DNA of 64,000 nt from assembly GCA_947243795.1 (NCBI GenBank), contig OX365940.1, forward strand, positions 62,001 to 126,000, written 5' to 3'. Both the position numbers and the translations under genes were made by a program. Below the pieces are notes generated by a model that saw nothing but the letters and a program-made list of their open reading frames with translations, was not told the origin of the DNA and did no database searches. This DNA is from Saccharomyces uvarum. Taxonomy: Eukaryota > Ascomycota > Saccharomycetes > Saccharomycetales > Saccharomycetaceae. This document shows positions 1-14,200 of the stretch, one piece after another; the first letter of the stretch is position 1; each line of letters opens with the position of its first letter.

Positions 1-1
1 A

Positions 2-2131
2 CCATTTGATGATCTAAACGACTCAGATAATATTTTTATAGATAAATTATACACCTTGCCCAAAAAGACCACTCCAGTTGAAGTTGATATAAGAATAACG
101 AAAACTGCATCAATACCTCACGAGCGTCCCGAGGAACAATCCATACTAAAGGAATATACTTCCGGTGATATTATTCATGGTTATTGTTTGATTGAAAATC
201 GATCTCCTCAACCTTTGAAATTTGAGATGTTTTACGTTACCTTAGAAGCATATATATCGGTAATTGATCGCCAAAAGGGGAAAAGAACTTTAAAGAGATT
301 TTTAAGAATGGTCGACTTAAGCGCATCTTGGTCTTATACAAACATTGCCCCAAGTACAGGTATACACATTGTTCCGGGAGAAAGAGATTTTGATGATGCC
401 ATCATCGGTCTTTCAAATAGTAGAGAACTGAAGCCGAACACAAAATATAAGAAATTCTTTATGTTCAAGTTGCCCACACAATTGTTAGATGTGACATGTA
501 AACAAGAGCAATTTTCTCACTGCCTTTTACCACCAAGTTTTGGAATTGACAGATATAAAAATAGTTGCAAGTATTCTGGCATAAAGGTTAATAGCGTCCT
601 TGGTTGTGGACATTTAGGTACAAAGGGCTCACCTATTTTGACATTGGATATGGCTGATGATAATCTATCCATAAATTATACCATTGATGCCAAAATTGTT
701 GGCAAAGATAAAAGAACTTCCAAATTGAATATTATGAAGGAGAGAGAATATAACTTAAGAGTCATGCCTTTCCCTTTTGTTGGTGTTACTAATCAACAAA
801 GTGAAAAGACGTGTTTGAGACAATTAAATGATTTGGAAAGGTTAATCGAGGATAGATTTGAAGCTTTAAACAAGATTTTCAAAAAGCTGGATCTAGATGA
901 GGCAATTTCGAATTTAGATATTCATGATACAGATATAAGCGGGACTTTGGACGGCAATGAAGAGTTGGATTCGGATGAATTACTAAGGCGCAAGATGGAT
1001 CAATTACACGTTAATAATAGAATAGACGATGCCGCTAATCTATCGCCATCATACGATTTTAAAAATATGGTTCCCAAGGAGAATTTAGTTGAGACCGAGT
1101 TACGTTATAAATTTAAGAATAAAAGCAAATCAAACTCAAGTTTGTTCTCTCATTTCTTGAGTTCGTCAGAAACAGGCTCATCGGCACCACCGCATGCATA
1201 TAATTCTGGGTTAATTGTCTTGTCAGTTAAAAAACCACAATCTGCATTGCCTTATTGGTCACCATCGTTGCTGAGGAAAACTAATAGATTTGAAGCCAAG
1301 AGTGAACAAGAAAAAGAAAACTGGGAAAGGTTGATGAATTTGCTTCCAGATGGAGTGAAAACACCACTAACCAAATTAGATGTAAACTTGACTTGTATCC
1401 AATCAAATAACAGTGCTGAACATAAACCGCCTGAGATAAGCTCTGTAACGACAGAATTTGTAGTCATTACAGCCAAATCCGATAACTCTATTCCTATCAA
1501 ATTCAGTACAGAATTGTTAATGAACAAAAATAGATTAAATGAATTAAAGACAAAATTTTCGGCATTCCAGAAAAAAGTTACTGAATATCGCAAAAAATTT
1601 GAAGAAAACAATGTGAAGCTAAACGAACTTTATAACAGGGATAGAGATCAGATTATTCCAAGAGAATTGTTGTTCACAAACTTTATATCTGACCAATTAA
1701 ACAATGATGTTGACAGTTTAGCTGGCTTAAAAGTTAATGTTATTGATTTGCATGACATTTTCAAAAGACAGATTCATACTTTTGAAGAAGAAAATGAGGA
1801 CATCATTTCCAAAAAGGGAGGCAGCAATTCTTCTTTAGCAACATCTAACAACAATTTCTTACAGGCGACATTCAGTAACAGTGCATCCACGGCTACTAAA
1901 TTTACCCAGCAGATTGTGCATACATGGGAAAAAGTTAAGCCTTTACAGTACAAGAGAGATGTAACGGTTAATTTGAAGTTGAATCCCAACATCAAAGAAA
2001 CGTTAGTACCTAATTTTGAAACTTGTTTGTGTTGTAGATTTTATTGCATCCGTGTGAATATCAAATTCGAGAACCACTTAGGTTCCATGAAAGTGGATAT
2101 TCCTGTCGACGTGAAGAAATTACAAATTTAA
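2..2131 (+). CDS. BUL2: Bul2, Rsp5 ubiquitin-ligase adaptor (5' end outside window)
   Basis: This is the C-terminal 709 residues of Bul2. The frame is open from base 2 with no start codon, so about 210 N-terminal residues, including the expected Rsp5-binding PY motif, lie before the window. Bul1 and Bul2 are arrestin-like adaptors that bring the HECT ligase Rsp5 to plasma-membrane permeases such as Gap1, directing their ubiquitination and vacuolar sorting. The visible part has the beta-strand-rich arrestin-like core (for example the GHLGTKGSPIL region), a charged linker, and the family C-terminus ending VDVKKLQI. Synteny with COQ5 downstream in convergent orientation matches S. cerevisiae YML111W next to YML110C. 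The paralogue Bul1 is excluded mainly by synteny. Confidence 0.95.
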   Translation, partial: PFDDLNDSDNIFIDKLYTLPKKTTPVEVDIRITKTASIPHERPEEQSILKEYTSGDIIHGYCLIENRSPQPLKFEMFYVTLEAYISVIDRQKGKRTLKRFLRMVDLSASWSYTNIAPSTGIHIVPGERDFDDAIIGLSNSRELKPNTKYKKFFMFKLPTQLLDVTCKQEQFSHCLLPPSFGIDRYKNSCKYSGIKVNSVLGCGHLGTKGSPILTLDMADDNLSINYTIDAKIVGKDKRTSKLNIMKEREYNLRVMPFPFVGVTNQQSEKTCLRQLNDLERLIEDRFEALNKIFKKLDLDEAISNLDIHDTDISGTLDGNEELDSDELLRRKMDQLHVNNRIDDAANLSPSYDFKNMVPKENLVETELRYKFKNKSKSNSSLFSHFLSSSETGSSAPPHAYNSGLIVLSVKKPQSALPYWSPSLLRKTNRFEAKSEQEKENWERLMNLLPDGVKTPLTKLDVNLTCIQSNNSAEHKPPEISSVTTEFVVITAKSDNSIPIKFSTELLMNKNRLNELKTKFSAFQKKVTEYRKKFEENNVKLNELYNRDRDQIIPRELLFTNFISDQLNNDVDSLAGLKVNVIDLHDIFKRQIHTFEEENEDIISKKGGSNSSLATSNNNFLQATFSNSASTATKFTQQIVHTWEKVKPLQYKRDVTVNLKLNPNIKETLVPNFETCLCCRFYCIRVNIKFENHLGSMKVDIPVDVKKLQI

Positions 2132-2394
2132 ACAAACGACACAGTAATCAAGAGCTTGCTTGTTCACAGGCCACTAATAAAAGGGAAATATTTTTCTAAC
2201 CATTCGATATACCTATTAATACTACTATTATTATTATGTACAGTCACTATATTTTCTCTTCTTCTTCTTTTTATATATACTTTGCATGATAGAACAAAAT
2301 GTGTAAATATACTCCCTCACAGGTATGACAGCTCAAAGAAAAAAAAGACAGATAGTATAAGAATTTTTGTTTCATTAGGTGCGTTCTACACATT

Positions 2395-4004
<1,610 letters not shown>

Positions 4005-6935
4005 ATGATACTAATGGAAAATGTACAAAGAGATCGTGTACAGGACGAGCATGGGCATGATATCGTAGAAAATATCAATAATTGCAGAGATAATAACAAT
4101 AATATTCAAATAAGGCGGATGAGGAAGACACGGCTGTCCAAGAAGGAGTTCCTCGAGAAGAGGAAATCTGACGTGTTAATTGCTGCTAAATCCTTGGACA
4201 CGGAAATCCAGAACGTTAAGAATTTGAAACGATTGTCCATAGGTTCAATGGATTTGGTCATTGACCCTGAATTGGAGTTTAAGGTAAGCAGTAGAAACTC
4301 GTATTCCTCGGACTCCTCAAAGGAATCAATACAAGAATCACTGCATGAAGAAAACTCTGTACAACTGGAAAAAAAGCAAGAGCAAAAGCCAGAGGAAGAG
4401 CAGGAGGAAGAGCAAAAGAAAGAGGAAGAGCAAGAGAAAGAGAAAGAGGAAGAACAAGGGGGAGGACAAGAGGATGAAGATTACGAGTACGAGGATGGAA
4501 ATGCTACCAATGTGGACGACAGCATCGATATTACTCAAACAGAGTATTTGCATGATGAAGAGACTTTGGAGAAAGAAAAGAGCTCCAGGAATGCCTCTTC
4601 TTCAACTTCATCTTCTGCGAGAGTAACATCCAGCAACAGAAGGTTAAGTGGGGTAAAGTCGTTTGCACATGACGAAGTTTTGGATGTGGTGGAAGATCAC
4701 AACTCAAATACGGCCAACTTAACTCAAAACTTATTGTGGGTGCCTGCCAACCAACATCCGAATGTTAAACCGGAAAATTATTTGGAACTAGTTCAGGATA
4801 CTTTGCAGAACATTCAAATAACCACAGATCAAGATCCTGGTGAAAATGAATCGGATCTGGGTAATAATCATGTATTTTCCAATAGGCAGCGCTCGGGTTC
4901 TATAGTTAGAAGACCCTCTCACTTGAAAACATCCTACACCAAATTCGATGACGAACCTTCTGCTGCGGATAGACAGAGACAGGGACACGATCAGGCGGAG
5001 AAACGAATATCCTCACTCGAAACCCAAACCATAAGGTGCGTATCTTTGAAGGAAATCACTGAAGAATTAACCAAGATCTCCGATAATGCCGGCCTGACAG
5101 ATTCGGATGCGATCACTCTTGCAAGAAGCCTGAGCATGTCCGGCTCATTCACTAATGAGAGCCTTCATATGAGCAACAATAAAACCGACAATGATAATGA
5201 GTTTGCATCAAATATGTTCAATAAGAGCGGTCTGACCATACCGGTAAGATCTTTGAGAAGGTCTAAATTTAACACGTATAAAATCAGATTAGAAAACAAT
5301 GACCTTCCGCCAACAGCAAGGCCTAACAGCTCAATGAATATACAAACAAATGACGACCGTAGAAGGGCTTCATCGCCTGCATCCTACACACACTCACCTC
5401 AGGACCAAGCTCCATTGAACGATTTTCAAGAGATTTTCGAACATTACAGAAGAACAAGTACTGATTGGGGTACTGAGAATACAAAATATGTTGATAATAC
5501 CAACTACTATTCCGATGAAGAAGATTTGACACATGCATCCATTTCTCAAGATAGTAGTTTCTTATCCACAGATAGCTCTAACAATAGTGTTTTGGTGAAT
5601 ACACATAATGCAGGTTCAATGATTTCAGAAAGATTAGATCAGGATATAGCCTCCAATGAGAATGAAGACATAAACATTAACGAACCAAACCATGGCTGGT
5701 CATGGTTGAATTCTGCTAATGAAAACCTGACTAATAATGACGGCGCTTATGAGCAAGTGATAGATGATGAAGAAGACAACGAAGATTGCGTCGAGAATGA
5801 AAAAGCCGATTTTGTCAACTTAAGCGTATCTAGAAGAGCAAAATCTACTAAACGTGCCTCTGAAAGAATAAATCACTCCAAGAATAGGCACTCGCCAATA
5901 TTCCAGATGCAATCGGACAAGTCGAAGTCGGTGCTAGTCACATCTTCAGTAACTTCACTATCTCCGTCACAGTCAACTGAATCTGCTGCATCTGCGGTAG
6001 TAGAGAAAGAGCAAGGCTCACCTAATGACAACAAACACCCTGCACATAAGAAACATTCACTAGAGAAGAGACTTGTCAGACTATTTAAAAGGAAGCAACA
6101 TAATAACAATTCCAAATCAGATGCAAAGGTAATCAAGAAAAACGTCAAACAGGAACTAAAAAAGAAGACTTCGCATTCAAGTTTATCTAAATTCAGAAAA
6201 AGCCCCAAAAAAAAATCCCAACAAGTAGAAGTGGTACAAGATCGCTCTTCATCACCTGTTGAAGCCATTTCTACCGAAATTTTGGATACGCCAATTGAAA
6301 TCGAACCCATTGTAGAAAACCCAACTGATTCCAACATTTTTTCTGGCGGTAATACCAATCACAGTTCTGAATTAGTCGTGGAAACCATAAATGAGTTAGA
6401 TGGTGACGATTCATTTGATATCAGTGGCGGCGATATCAATTATAACGTCGAGGTGACTACCAATATGGGTACAGACATGGCGGCTGAATCGAACAAGACC
6501 GTGGGGGAAGAGGAGGAAGATACCGTCCCAACTCTCACACCTCAACTCTCTACCTTACTTCCAAAAAAATTAACATTCGAAGATGTCGTTACACCGGAAT
6601 ATCCAAACGCACCGATTAAATTCACAGATAGCGCCTTCGGTTTCCCACTACCAATGATAACAAACTCCACAGTGATCATGTTTGATCATCGACTAGGTAT
6701 TAACGTCGAAAGAGCGATTTACAGACTCAGCCACTTAAAACTCAGTGATCCAGGGAGAGAACTAAGACAACAGGTTTTGTTGAGTAACTTCATGTATTCT
6801 TATTTGAATTTGGTCAATCATACTTTGTACATGGAACAAATAGGCAGTGAAAATGCGGTATTCAATGGTGATTCCGCACTGGCAATGACAGATAAAAACG
6901 ACTCTGATGGCACAATTTTGATCCCTGATATTTAA
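4005..6935 (+). CDS. ZDS2: Zds2, regulator of PP2A-Cdc55 and polarity/silencing factor
   Basis: 976-residue orthologue of Zds2 (942 aa in S. cerevisiae), paralogue of Zds1. Zds proteins bind the Cdc55 form of PP2A and affect mitotic exit, Swe1, polarised growth and transcriptional silencing. Most of the chain is low-complexity and Ser/Asn-rich, so probably disordered. Residues about 122-165 form an acidic Glu/Gln/Lys run encoded by an imperfect GAGGAAGARCA repeat, which probably explains most of the extra length. The only conserved globular part is the Zds C-terminal domain at about 862-945, with FTDSAFGFPLPMI and the helical segment ending NLVNHTLYMEQ. A basic stretch near 690-740 could bind acidic partners. 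The first ATG at 4005 was kept because the N-terminus starting MILMENVQ resembles that of the orthologue. Confidence 0.96.
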   Translation: MILMENVQRDRVQDEHGHDIVENINNCRDNNNNIQIRRMRKTRLSKKEFLEKRKSDVLIAAKSLDTEIQNVKNLKRLSIGSMDLVIDPELEFKVSSRNSYSSDSSKESIQESLHEENSVQLEKKQEQKPEEEQEEEQKKEEEQEKEKEEEQGGGQEDEDYEYEDGNATNVDDSIDITQTEYLHDEETLEKEKSSRNASSSTSSSARVTSSNRRLSGVKSFAHDEVLDVVEDHNSNTANLTQNLLWVPANQHPNVKPENYLELVQDTLQNIQITTDQDPGENESDLGNNHVFSNRQRSGSIVRRPSHLKTSYTKFDDEPSAADRQRQGHDQAEKRISSLETQTIRCVSLKEITEELTKISDNAGLTDSDAITLARSLSMSGSFTNESLHMSNNKTDNDNEFASNMFNKSGLTIPVRSLRRSKFNTYKIRLENNDLPPTARPNSSMNIQTNDDRRRASSPASYTHSPQDQAPLNDFQEIFEHYRRTSTDWGTENTKYVDNTNYYSDEEDLTHASISQDSSFLSTDSSNNSVLVNTHNAGSMISERLDQDIASNENEDININEPNHGWSWLNSANENLTNNDGAYEQVIDDEEDNEDCVENEKADFVNLSVSRRAKSTKRASERINHSKNRHSPIFQMQSDKSKSVLVTSSVTSLSPSQSTESAASAVVEKEQGSPNDNKHPAHKKHSLEKRLVRLFKRKQHNNNSKSDAKVIKKNVKQELKKKTSHSSLSKFRKSPKKKSQQVEVVQDRSSSPVEAISTEILDTPIEIEPIVENPTDSNIFSGGNTNHSSELVVETINELDGDDSFDISGGDINYNVEVTTNMGTDMAAESNKTVGEEEEDTVPTLTPQLSTLLPKKLTFEDVVTPEYPNAPIKFTDSAFGFPLPMITNSTVIMFDHRLGINVERAIYRLSHLKLSDPGRELRQQVLLSNFMYSYLNLVNHTLYMEQIGSENAVFNGDSALAMTDKNDSDGTILIPDI
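4392..4457 (+). repeat. Imperfect Glu/Gln-coding minisatellite in ZDS2
   Basis: Four copies of GAGGAAGARCA begin at 4392, 4404, 4422 and 4446, separated by 1-13 bases of AAAGAAA-type filler that keeps the frame. The tract codes for an acidic, probably disordered or coiled segment and is a likely site of length variation between strains. Confidence 0.8.
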
Positions 6936-7104
6936 TCCATACATATTAGTAAGTCTGATATATATGTACATAACGACACATATTCAAGGTATAAATACTG
7001 CGCATTTTTGGCACTAACCTTATTATTATCACGAAAAACGTTGTGGTATTGTCTCTGAAATTTCAGTATTTTTTTTTTATTTTTCTCACTGTACTGAAGA
7101 AAAG

Positions 7105-7124
7105 CTCATCTCATCTCATCTCAT
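7105..7124. repeat. Tandem CTCAT x4 upstream of YML108W
   Basis: Four perfect tandem copies of CTCAT lie about 95-115 bp before the YML108W ATG. On the minus strand they contain three GATGAG hexamers, the core of the PAC element, but in a simple repeat this may be fortuitous. Confidence 0.7.
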
Positions 7125-7217
7125 TGTAAAATCAATTGGTGACTGGATCGTAATAGCAAGACTACCCTGCGACTAGATTCTGTATTGATATACGCTGCAA
7201 CATAATACAGAAACAAA

Positions 7218-7535
7218 ATGGCCAAAAATAATACGTACCGTATGCTCGTCTTACTAGAGGACGATACCAAAATAAGTAAAGAAGATGAAAAATTCATAAA
7301 AGGTAAGCCAGGGAAAATGCATGAATTTGTTGATGAGTTGATGTTACCATTTCAGGTTGATGAACTAGACGAACTAAATGTTTGGTTTGATAAATTCGAC
7401 GCCGAGATTTGTATACCGAATGAAGGTCATATTAAATATGAAATTAGCAGTGATGGTTTAATCGTACTTATGTTAGATAAAGAAATTGAGGATGTTGTCG
7501 AAAAAGTAAAGAAATTCGTCGAAGAAAATGTCTGA
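7218..7535 (+). CDS. YML108W: YML108W family small protein of unknown function
   Basis: A 105-residue acidic protein, identical in length to S. cerevisiae YML108W and in the same place between ZDS2 and PML39. The cellular role is unknown. From memory, the S. cerevisiae protein has a solved structure of the split beta-alpha-beta type; the sequence here is compatible with a single small alpha/beta domain (strand RMLVLLEDD, long acidic helices, strand GLIVLMLD). There is no signal peptide or membrane segment. The clean ATG has an A-rich leader (ACAAAATGGCC). It converges on PML39 with 152 bp between the stop codons. Confidence 0.93.
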   Translation: MAKNNTYRMLVLLEDDTKISKEDEKFIKGKPGKMHEFVDELMLPFQVDELDELNVWFDKFDAEICIPNEGHIKYEISSDGLIVLMLDKEIEDVVEKVKKFVEENV

Positions 7536-7687
7536 AATGATAAAGATCATTTTTGGTTTTGCATTTGGGTTAATATGGTTGTTGTGTATACGTACGTGCA
7601 TATAAACTAAGAGAGAAAAACAGGTCGTGCATCAATACAGGGACACGTACACATGCACGGTAAGCTAAATAGTGTATTTTCATTATT

Positions 7688-8692
7688 TTATAAAGTTTGT
7701 AGAACAATCTCTAATTTATTTAGTCTTTCCCCTACATCCATTCTCGTAGCTGCATTGTCTTTCTCATCAATCAACTCCAGCAACATATCGGACAGCAGTT
7801 CTTTGTTGTAATATCGACACCATAAAGCATGTCCATTAAAATCTGTATTTTCCAACCTTTTGACAGATGCCCGATGAAAGCAAGCTGTGCATTGGACCAA
7901 ATCTTCTTTCTCGAATTTCGTGTAACCTAGAAGCAACAGTCCAAGAAGAGAATAGTCATTACAATTGAAAAAACTGGCCAGCTTTTGCATTTTTCTTTCA
8001 GTCAAATAGTAAAATATACTGGATGAGTTTCTTTTCAGATTAAATACCTCTAATCCGGATGTAATCTTCTCAATATCTGTGTAGATTCTCTCAATGTCTG
8101 TAATAAGTGTTTGTGAACTCAAATGGTATTCTTTGTTCACATCGAACTGATTTCTTTTCCATGGACAATGATCTAGGTGGTTACTGATAACATTCGAATG
8201 CCATATTTTTTCATTCAACTTCTTGTTGTAGTCAGCGGTACTGTCATCATTCTTTGATAACTGCATCGACATGATGGCGTGGCAACAGCAGCACTTAAAT
8301 GCCGCCTGGGACTTGCATTGTCCTTGGTATGGTTTCCAACCTTTCGATGCTAGAGTTAGCGGATTGACCCACCGAACGTCCCATTCAATGAGCAAGAGCC
8401 TCGTGTAATTTTGGATCAAACATATTCGCTCCAACATAGCATGTGAGTCATACAATTGGAACCCAGCACAATCGCTAGAGCTTTCCTGTACTAAATCGTC
8501 GAACAATTGCACACGATTTTTGCACCTTTCTGGGAGCATTGAGCTACCGTCATAAGTTTTCTTCCTATACCTCCATTTGGTAATAACTCGCTGTGCCGGA
8601 GTATCCTTAGTTTTTCTCGACGCAAGTTTGGTCTTCTTTCGCAAGGAGTCCCTGAGAGACCCCAATCTAGCATCTAATTTAGCGTCGTCCAT
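7688..8692 (-). CDS. PML39: Pml39, nuclear-basket mRNA quality-control factor
   Basis: 334 residues, matching Pml39, which associates with Mlp1/Mlp2 at the nuclear pore basket and helps retain unspliced or malformed mRNPs. Two zinc-binding modules of the BIR-like (ZC3HC1/NIPA) type can be read. The first has a CCCC cluster at 134-137 followed by H172 and C176 (H-X3-C, NHLDHCPW). The second has VQCTACFHRAS followed by NGHALWCRYY (again C-X2-C and H-X3-C). A basic N-terminus (KTKLASRKTKD) could be a nuclear localisation signal. The relation to human ZC3HC1, a TPR partner, is family knowledge; the zinc ligands are read directly. It diverges from URA5. Confidence 0.94.
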   Translation of the reverse strand: MDDAKLDARLGSLRDSLRKKTKLASRKTKDTPAQRVITKWRYRKKTYDGSSMLPERCKNRVQLFDDLVQESSSDCAGFQLYDSHAMLERICLIQNYTRLLLIEWDVRWVNPLTLASKGWKPYQGQCKSQAAFKCCCCHAIMSMQLSKNDDSTADYNKKLNEKIWHSNVISNHLDHCPWKRNQFDVNKEYHLSSQTLITDIERIYTDIEKITSGLEVFNLKRNSSSIFYYLTERKMQKLASFFNCNDYSLLGLLLLGYTKFEKEDLVQCTACFHRASVKRLENTDFNGHALWCRYYNKELLSDMLLELIDEKDNAATRMDVGERLNKLEIVLQTL

Positions 8693-9854
<1,162 letters not shown>

Positions 9855-10171
9855 AATCATCTTTTTATTAATTGATTTCTTTATCTCTTTTTAAAAATTA
9901 TTGGTCTTCGTTACTACGATCCATGCACACCACTTATCTATATATATATAAACGAAGTATATATATACTTATATATAGAGCGAGAGAGTTTTCCTGTTAT
10001 ATTTTTCGTTGTCTGTTCCTCTTACTAATAATTATATTCAAATTCTCACGTTATGTTCAACTGCAACTTGTTAACAGACTGCATAACATTAATGAACTCA
10101 ACTTCATGTAAGAAACTTAAAAAACAACATAAATATACATATCATATACATGGAGAGAGTAGAGAAAAAAA
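9855..10171. other. Convergent URA5/SEC65 3' region, AT-rich
   Basis: This 317-bp region lies between two stop codons. It holds TA-rich microsatellite tracts around 9937-9977 (TATATATATA runs separated by AACGAAG), of the kind that act as efficiency elements for yeast 3'-end formation. No gene or RNA was recognised. Confidence 0.5.
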
Positions 10172-10987
10172 TCATCTTCTGACAACTTTGTATTTATTTT
10201 TTGGTGCCTTAAATGATTTTTCTGCTGCAGTTACCTGAGGAGCGTCGTAGACAGATTTTGTCATTGGATGTCCCATTAAGAACGGGCTGTGTAATGGCAC
10301 GATTTCGTTCATTTTGAAACCCTTTACACGAGGAATTTTCTTGAATTCAATATTATCAAAATCAGGACCATATGGAATTTCTCTTAGACATTCAATAGTA
10401 GTTGGATTTTTTCTCATGTATTCGCCAACGGCTTTCATCAATTGCCTCTTCCCACCTTTAAATCTAGTGGCTCCACCAACTAATTGCCCATTTTCTTTGA
10501 AAAGAACACGAATCCTACCTGGATTACCAAAATCTTGTGGGTGGCACTTTTCACCTTCGAAAATGCATAGTATTCCTAGTTCACGAACGGCATCTGCCAT
10601 AGTCTTCGCCAACGGGTTCTCAACTGCCAACTCCTTAGGAACTCGTCTACCTTCTTTATGCGATCTGTTCACGTCAAAGTAGCAAGGGTAAAGTATCTGA
10701 AATCTCTTTACTTCTTCTAAATCTTTTTTGGAAATCGCCTCAGAACGTTCAACTTTACCTGTTTTAGGATTGATAAAACTGAGTTGCTCTTTTTCATCGT
10801 TGCTGTTGTCATTAGTACTACTATTCATGCCTGGGAAAAGAGCAGGTTCTTCTTGGTCTTGACTTCTTACCACAGTAGTCGTTATCTTTGGAGCTATCGG
10901 CGTTCTTAAAGAGGGATCTAACTCGGCCAGCTCCATATCGAGATCATCAATATCATTGAAATCGTCAATCTCTTCTAATCTAGGCAT
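10172..10987 (-). CDS. SEC65: Sec65, SRP19-like subunit of signal recognition particle
   Basis: 271 residues (273 in S. cerevisiae). It is the yeast homologue of SRP19, which binds scR1 RNA and promotes assembly of the SRP54 subunit onto signal recognition particle. The SRP19 domain occupies about 90-200: it starts near [19 protein letters not shown], with the conserved basic RNA-contact residues and PxxL, and runs through [11 protein letters not shown]. The N-terminal 85 residues are acidic and likely disordered; the C-terminus is lysine-rich ([13 protein letters not shown]). Its start codon has a clean ATG, and it shares a 3' intergenic region with URA5. Confidence 0.96.
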   Translation of the reverse strand: MPRLEEIDDFNDIDDLDMELAELDPSLRTPIAPKITTTVVRSQDQEEPALFPGMNSSTNDNSNDEKEQLSFINPKTGKVERSEAISKKDLEEVKRFQILYPCYFDVNRSHKEGRRVPKELAVENPLAKTMADAVRELGILCIFEGEKCHPQDFGNPGRIRVLFKENGQLVGGATRFKGGKRQLMKAVGEYMRKNPTTIECLREIPYGPDFDNIEFKKIPRVKGFKMNEIVPLHSPFLMGHPMTKSVYDAPQVTAAEKSFKAPKNKYKVVRR

Positions 10988-11221
10988 AGTGTTTCTAAAT
11001 GATTTTTTCTTTAGCTTATTCTTCTTTAACTTCGTAATTTAGTGCTAGATTGTTGAACTAATGAACTTTTTTTTTTCAGTTTATTAAAGCGTAAAAAATG
11101 AATACTTCGAAGATTAACTTTGAAAGAAATAAACTGTTTACGAAGGAGCTAGAGAGTTAATCAAGTTCCGTGCTGCTCCGACGAGCGTGCTTTTTCTTGC
11201 TGGTTTGCTCAAGATATTTAT

Positions 11222-14200
11222 TTAGTTTTCATGTTCATCAGTACATATGATATCTAATAAAATTGCATCAAGCGCCTCCAATAATAAACTGGCATTTAAG
11301 TAAGGATTTTGGAGCATGGCATGAACTCGACCAGCAGCTTCATGGGAGTCCCTCAGACCGACTACACGCCCACAAATCTCAGCGAAAAGCCTTTCTAAGC
11401 TCGTTAGAGCATCCTTTTCTGTTCGTAACTTTTCACCTTTGGTTCTTACTGGCTCCGTTGTTTCATTCCTTTTCCTTTCAAACAAGCCATTATCACCCCA
11501 TAGCATATTCTTGAATCCAATTATTGCTTCGAGTGTTTGGTCCTCTGACCTCAATTTCTGAATGCTAACCTTTATGTATTTTTCGATGGTACTACCGAGA
11601 AGTTGTTGTAAAACAGTGATTATAGCTCTGCCTCTTAACCAACCAGAATTCGCTTTGTTCAACGCGAATAATGAAATAAATAGATCACATATTTGCTTAA
11701 CGAAAGATTTGTTTTGCGAATAGAAGGGATACCCAGAATCAGTAAAAAAGTGTCTTTCATCTTCATAGAAATTCAGTTCTTCGCTGTCGTTTTTACTGGT
11801 TTGTAGATCTACAACAGAACTGCTGTTACTCGTACTATTACTACTGCTATTCAACTCATGAGGTCGTTCTTCCAATAGATCATCATGCATATAATCCTTG
11901 TCCAGTCTGAATGAAGCAGGATCAGTTAAAAATCTTCTAAAAATATCATCTCGGCATATTTCAGAAATAGACAGCAACTCTCTCAAATATTTTTCAAGTT
12001 TTTGCTTTCTTTCTTCATGAAGTAATGTCTTTGTGACGTGATATTTCAATGACATTTTTACTTTTGATGGAAATAGATCTTGCAATTGTTTCATCAAAGG
12101 CTTATAATTTTTTTTCAAGTATGTGTTCAATTCGAAAAATTCATTGAATCTTCTTGCCATATCCCATGAACTTACTTGCCCATTATTAAAATGGTGAATG
12201 TTAATGATATAGTACGTTATTTCGGTTAGACTTTTACTGGAACTCTCACTAAAGTAAGACCTGATGTAAATTTTAGTCTTTCTGAACAAACTATTAGCAT
12301 TTTCTTGAACCATATATTGCTGTTTCAGGAGCTCTTTCATTTCTAGTTCTTTTAATAATGTCCTTTGTGATTTTTTCAAAATTTTTAACTGCGTTTGATT
12401 ATTGGTTAAATCTGCTTTTAGAATCAGATGTCTTAATAATTCTAGTTCTTTCTCAATTTGGTCAATTGAGATAGTCAAACTTGCTATATTGTCCCTAAAA
12501 TTATTTGACCCATAGTGTTGACTGTGATTAGAATCCCAATTTTTACTAGAGATGCTAGATTTTTCTACACTATGTGGTAAATCCAACTGATCCTCAACAA
12601 GGTAAAATTCAGATGTGTTGTCATTGTCATCGTCAAAAAGTTTATCTTTAAAAATGTTATTGTCCTCTGACCCAAATAATTGTGAATATCGCGGATTTGC
12701 GCTTTTTTTTGCTTTATCTGACTTCATTTCAGATCCATTTACTATATTATCTAAAGCGTCTGTAATTCCAGGGTTTGCAAAAATTCTAACAGGATTCATA
12801 AAATCTATCTTTGTGGTCTCCTTTATAGCTTTGTTTTGTGTTGTGTTATCACTGCTGCTCGTGTTCAAAAAATGAATGTATATGTCAGTCGAAACAATAT
12901 CTGGTGCTGATAACATTTCGAGGAAGAAAAGCGAGCTCTTAAATAGTGGTAAAAGCTTCTCGTCAAGATATTTTATAGCTTCTGTTTGTAGCAAAAGAAC
13001 ACTTTTTCGAGCTAGAATAAATGTCTCTTCGTCGTTATTCATTTGCAAAGAATTTGTGAAAAGTATCACGTTTCTCACCAAACCCTCATCCAACATTTTC
13101 ATATTTTGTAAGTTATCGTTTTGAAAGAATTTTGAAGAAATTTCTTGCAGTTGAATAGTGTTAATTCCAGAATATCCAGAAATTATATCTTCAGATGTGG
13201 CATCCTCTAAGGGATTTTTGAATGATTCGAGTGTTTGCGAATACTCTAAAAACGTGCTGCCCTGAGAGTTAGAAACGCTCTTTAAAAACGACTTGAAAAA
13301 TGGGAGGCACTTGCTGTCATCTATAATTTCTCTTAATGTGATCGCACTGAAGAATAAATTCATCTCCTTCAGAACTGTTTTACTATCCATATTCAAGTCT
13401 GAGTAATTACTGTCCCTTACGATTCTTTTGTTTTCGCTTTTGGTTCCTGAATCGGAATATGATAATTTCGATTCAATTAAATTCAAGGAGAGTAATAAAC
13501 GTTTCTTGTATTTCAAGTCTTCTTTGCTTAAATGCTCAATATCTTTCAATTGATATATCTTGAGAGCTAATGAGAATGCAACGTACTTGATGTCACTTAT
13601 ATCTGCCATAGAGTCAAGCTGGTTGAGGTAATGTTCGAACTGTTTCCCTGTATAATTAACATTAAGTTCCAACTTTTCGTTAGAGGAATCTCGTACGTCT
13701 TTATTCGTGACATCATTGATTGTATTCCTATGGTCTTGTAATTCCTTGCTTAGCATTCTTCTTATCTTATGAACTTTATTCTTCTCTTCGAAGTAGTTTT
13801 GTGAAATGCTAACAATTTTCAAGTTCCAATTATCTGGATCACTAAATTTGATGATTAGTGGGGAAATAATGCATGTGGTAAACACTTCTGTCATCAATGT
13901 AAAAACATACAAAGAATCCAATTCATCGATATCGAAAAGATATGGGAGGAGTCCAATCACAGATTTTCTTATGGACTCTTCAATCTCTTTATCAAGAGCG
14001 TTGGGCTTTAGTGACAATGATTTATGTAACTTGTAGTTTTTATTGAATTCTACAGCAATTTGTAGATCAATATTAGCTGCTTTTTGTCTTTCAAGAGTCA
14101 AATCACTCAATATAGCTTCTCTTGCATCACAGAAAGTACTAAAATGTTTATTGAATATAGGCAATAGTTTCAAAACAATTAAACTGGCACTATCATTCTT

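Noticed and set aside
10125-10135. ACAACATAAAT, a 10/11 match to the ARS core consensus near the SEC65 3' end
   Set aside because: Such one-mismatch matches are frequent in AT-rich yeast DNA; not enough to call an origin.
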